From positions 1-46,844 of the forward strand of contig JANTQF010000277.1 of assembly GCA_032988165.1 (NCBI GenBank): a stretch of DNA of 46,844 nucleotides, written 5' to 3'. Of this stretch, positions 45,732-46,844 are shown in pieces (within the stretch, counting starts at the first letter, position 1; every line of letters begins with the position of its first letter). Made by a program: the position numbers and the translations under genes. This stretch comes from Emmonsiellopsis sp. PD_33. Lineage: Eukaryota; Ascomycota; Eurotiomycetes; Onygenales; Ajellomycetaceae. Below the pieces are notes generated by a model. That model had not been told where the DNA came from and made no database searches. It saw only the letters and a program-made list of their open reading frames with translations.

Positions 45732-46539
45732 ATGGCGAAACCAACCCTCATCTTCACGCCCGGAGCCTGGCATAGCCCCGAATGCTTTGGGGCTGTGATC
45801 TCAAAACTTGAACCCTTAGGGTACAAGTGTATCGGGGTTTCTCTCAAGGCCGTCGGACATGAACCTCCAGTGCAGACTCTCCAGCCCGATATCGATGGTC
45901 TTAACGCGGCCGTCCTTGATGAGCTGCAGCAGGGCAATGATGTCATGGTGGTGCCGCACAGCTGGAGCGGCACAGTTGTCACCGGGGCCTTGGAGGGCTT
46001 GGGAAAGGCAGACAGGGAGCGTGCGGGGGAGAAGAACGGGGTGGTGAAGCTGGCGTACATAGCTGCCTTCATGCCGTTCGAGGGAGTCAGTCTTAGCCAG
46101 GCGATGGGCGGCAAGCCCCCAGAGTGGTGGGATGAGCAGGTCAGCACTATATGCACCACTGATATCCTGTTCCAGCATCGGTAGTATTAATGATACATAG
46201 GGGCTCTGGTTGTTGCCGAAAACTCCCGAGAAGATCCTGTATAATGACCTGCCCGACGAAACAGCTGAATTCTGGGTGTCAAAGCTGCAGCCTCACTCGC
46301 ACGCAACGAACTTTGTCGGCGTCCCTACGGCATCCTGGAGGAAAATTCCGTCGTCGTATCTGCTCTGCGAGAATGATCAAGCAATCCCGCTGTTTGTCCA
46401 GGAGGCCATGGTCAAAGCATGCCAGGATGCTGGCGCAACAATCGACACCACCAAGATTGCGGCCTCCCACAGTCCGTTTCTGTCCAAACCCGACGAGGTG
46501 GTTGAATTTCTGCGGCGGGCAGCGGGCGAGGCTTTCTAG
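45732..46539 (+). CDS. Alpha/beta hydrolase (AB_hydrolase_6-like)
   Basis: Serine hydrolase of 248 aa from exons 45732-46139 and 46201-46539. The true ATG is 45732 (MAKPTLIFTPGAWHSPE); the frame is open upstream but begins only with TTG. The oxyanion segment is FTPGAWH. The nucleophile elbow is VPHSWSGTVV, the acid is probably Asp in LLCENDQAIP, and the catalytic His is in ASHSPFLSKP. The lid region contains KPPEWWDEQ, where the 61-nt intron sits. Relatives include plant-type methylesterases and fungal salicylate-esterase-like proteins that cleave small esters. If part of the cluster it could hydrolyse or release the thioester or lactone product, since no thioesterase domain exists on the megasynthases; that is inference. 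Confidence 0.9.
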
Positions 46540-46844
46540 ATGTATTGTGTCAAGTTGTGAGAAAGGGCGGCAGTGATAACTACTAGCATTTGATGATAGG
46601 TTGAATGTATTTCGCGTGTTCAAGACCCCACAATCATAACCAACAAGTAAGTAATCCGAAGTAGAGTGTTTGCCATGTCCTCTTTTTATTTCTATTTTTG
46701 TGACCTGGCTCGTTATGAGGGTGTGATAAATACACCCGTACTTTGGCTAAATACACCCGGGAAAAAATGACTAGGCTGAAAAAAAAATAGCATGTACACA
46801 GTTTTACATACAAAAATACTACAATTGCAATGTACATGAATGTG
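46540..46844. other. Right-end spacer with short direct repeats
   Basis: 305 bp, AT-rich. The 11-base AAATACACCCG occurs twice (about 46728 and 46750). This could be the edge of a transposon or plain non-coding sequence; the window ends before it can be tested. Confidence 0.4.

Noticed and set aside
1..46844. CRISPR array, prophage or bacterial operon structure
   Set aside because: Spliceosomal introns and fungal proteins throughout; no regularly spaced repeats.

Overview
The window is nuclear DNA of a filamentous ascomycete, most likely Eurotiales (Aspergillus/Penicillium type). The reasons are many short GT-AG introns with CTAAC/CTGAC branch sites, several LaeA-like methyltransferases, a multidomain highly reducing PKS and an NRPS, and fungal-type housekeeping genes. 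All gene models were built by reading spliced frames by eye; the joined exons of each model sum to a multiple of three.

Left part (1-6653): mostly non-coding, with one intact eight-exon LaeA/UMTA-like methyltransferase at 2563-4106. Housekeeping block (6654-19926): KRR1 (SSU processome), a FATP/very-long-chain acyl-CoA synthetase and a peroxisomal 3-ketoacyl-CoA thiolase (PTS2 signal) that diverge from one promoter carrying CCGAGG next to CCAAT, gamma-tubulin complex GCP2, proteasome alpha5 (PUP2) and RRP8. This block looks like ordinary conserved chromosome.

Accessory part (20166 to the end): a broken protein-kinase gene with an APSES/KilA-N-like tail (three frameshifts and a stop), an AT-rich stretch, then a biosynthetic locus. 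The locus holds a ten-exon LaeA-like methyltransferase, an NRPS (C-A-T-C plus a terminal carrier-like domain lacking its serine), a divergently transcribed highly reducing PKS (KS-AT-DH-cMT-ER-KR-ACP, 2530 aa from ten exons, all catalytic centres present), and a short-chain dehydrogenase. Beyond an F-box-like gene lie a third small-molecule-type methyltransferase and an alpha/beta hydrolase, possibly the right arm of the cluster.

Inferred logic: the PKS makes a reduced, possibly C-methylated acyl chain. The NRPS first C domain could join it to one amino acid selected by the single A domain, and the second C domain could release or cyclise the product because the last carrier cannot be phosphopantetheinylated. 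The SDR and methyltransferases would tailor or regulate. No pathway transcription factor, transporter, P450 or thioesterase is visible. I do not recognise the product.
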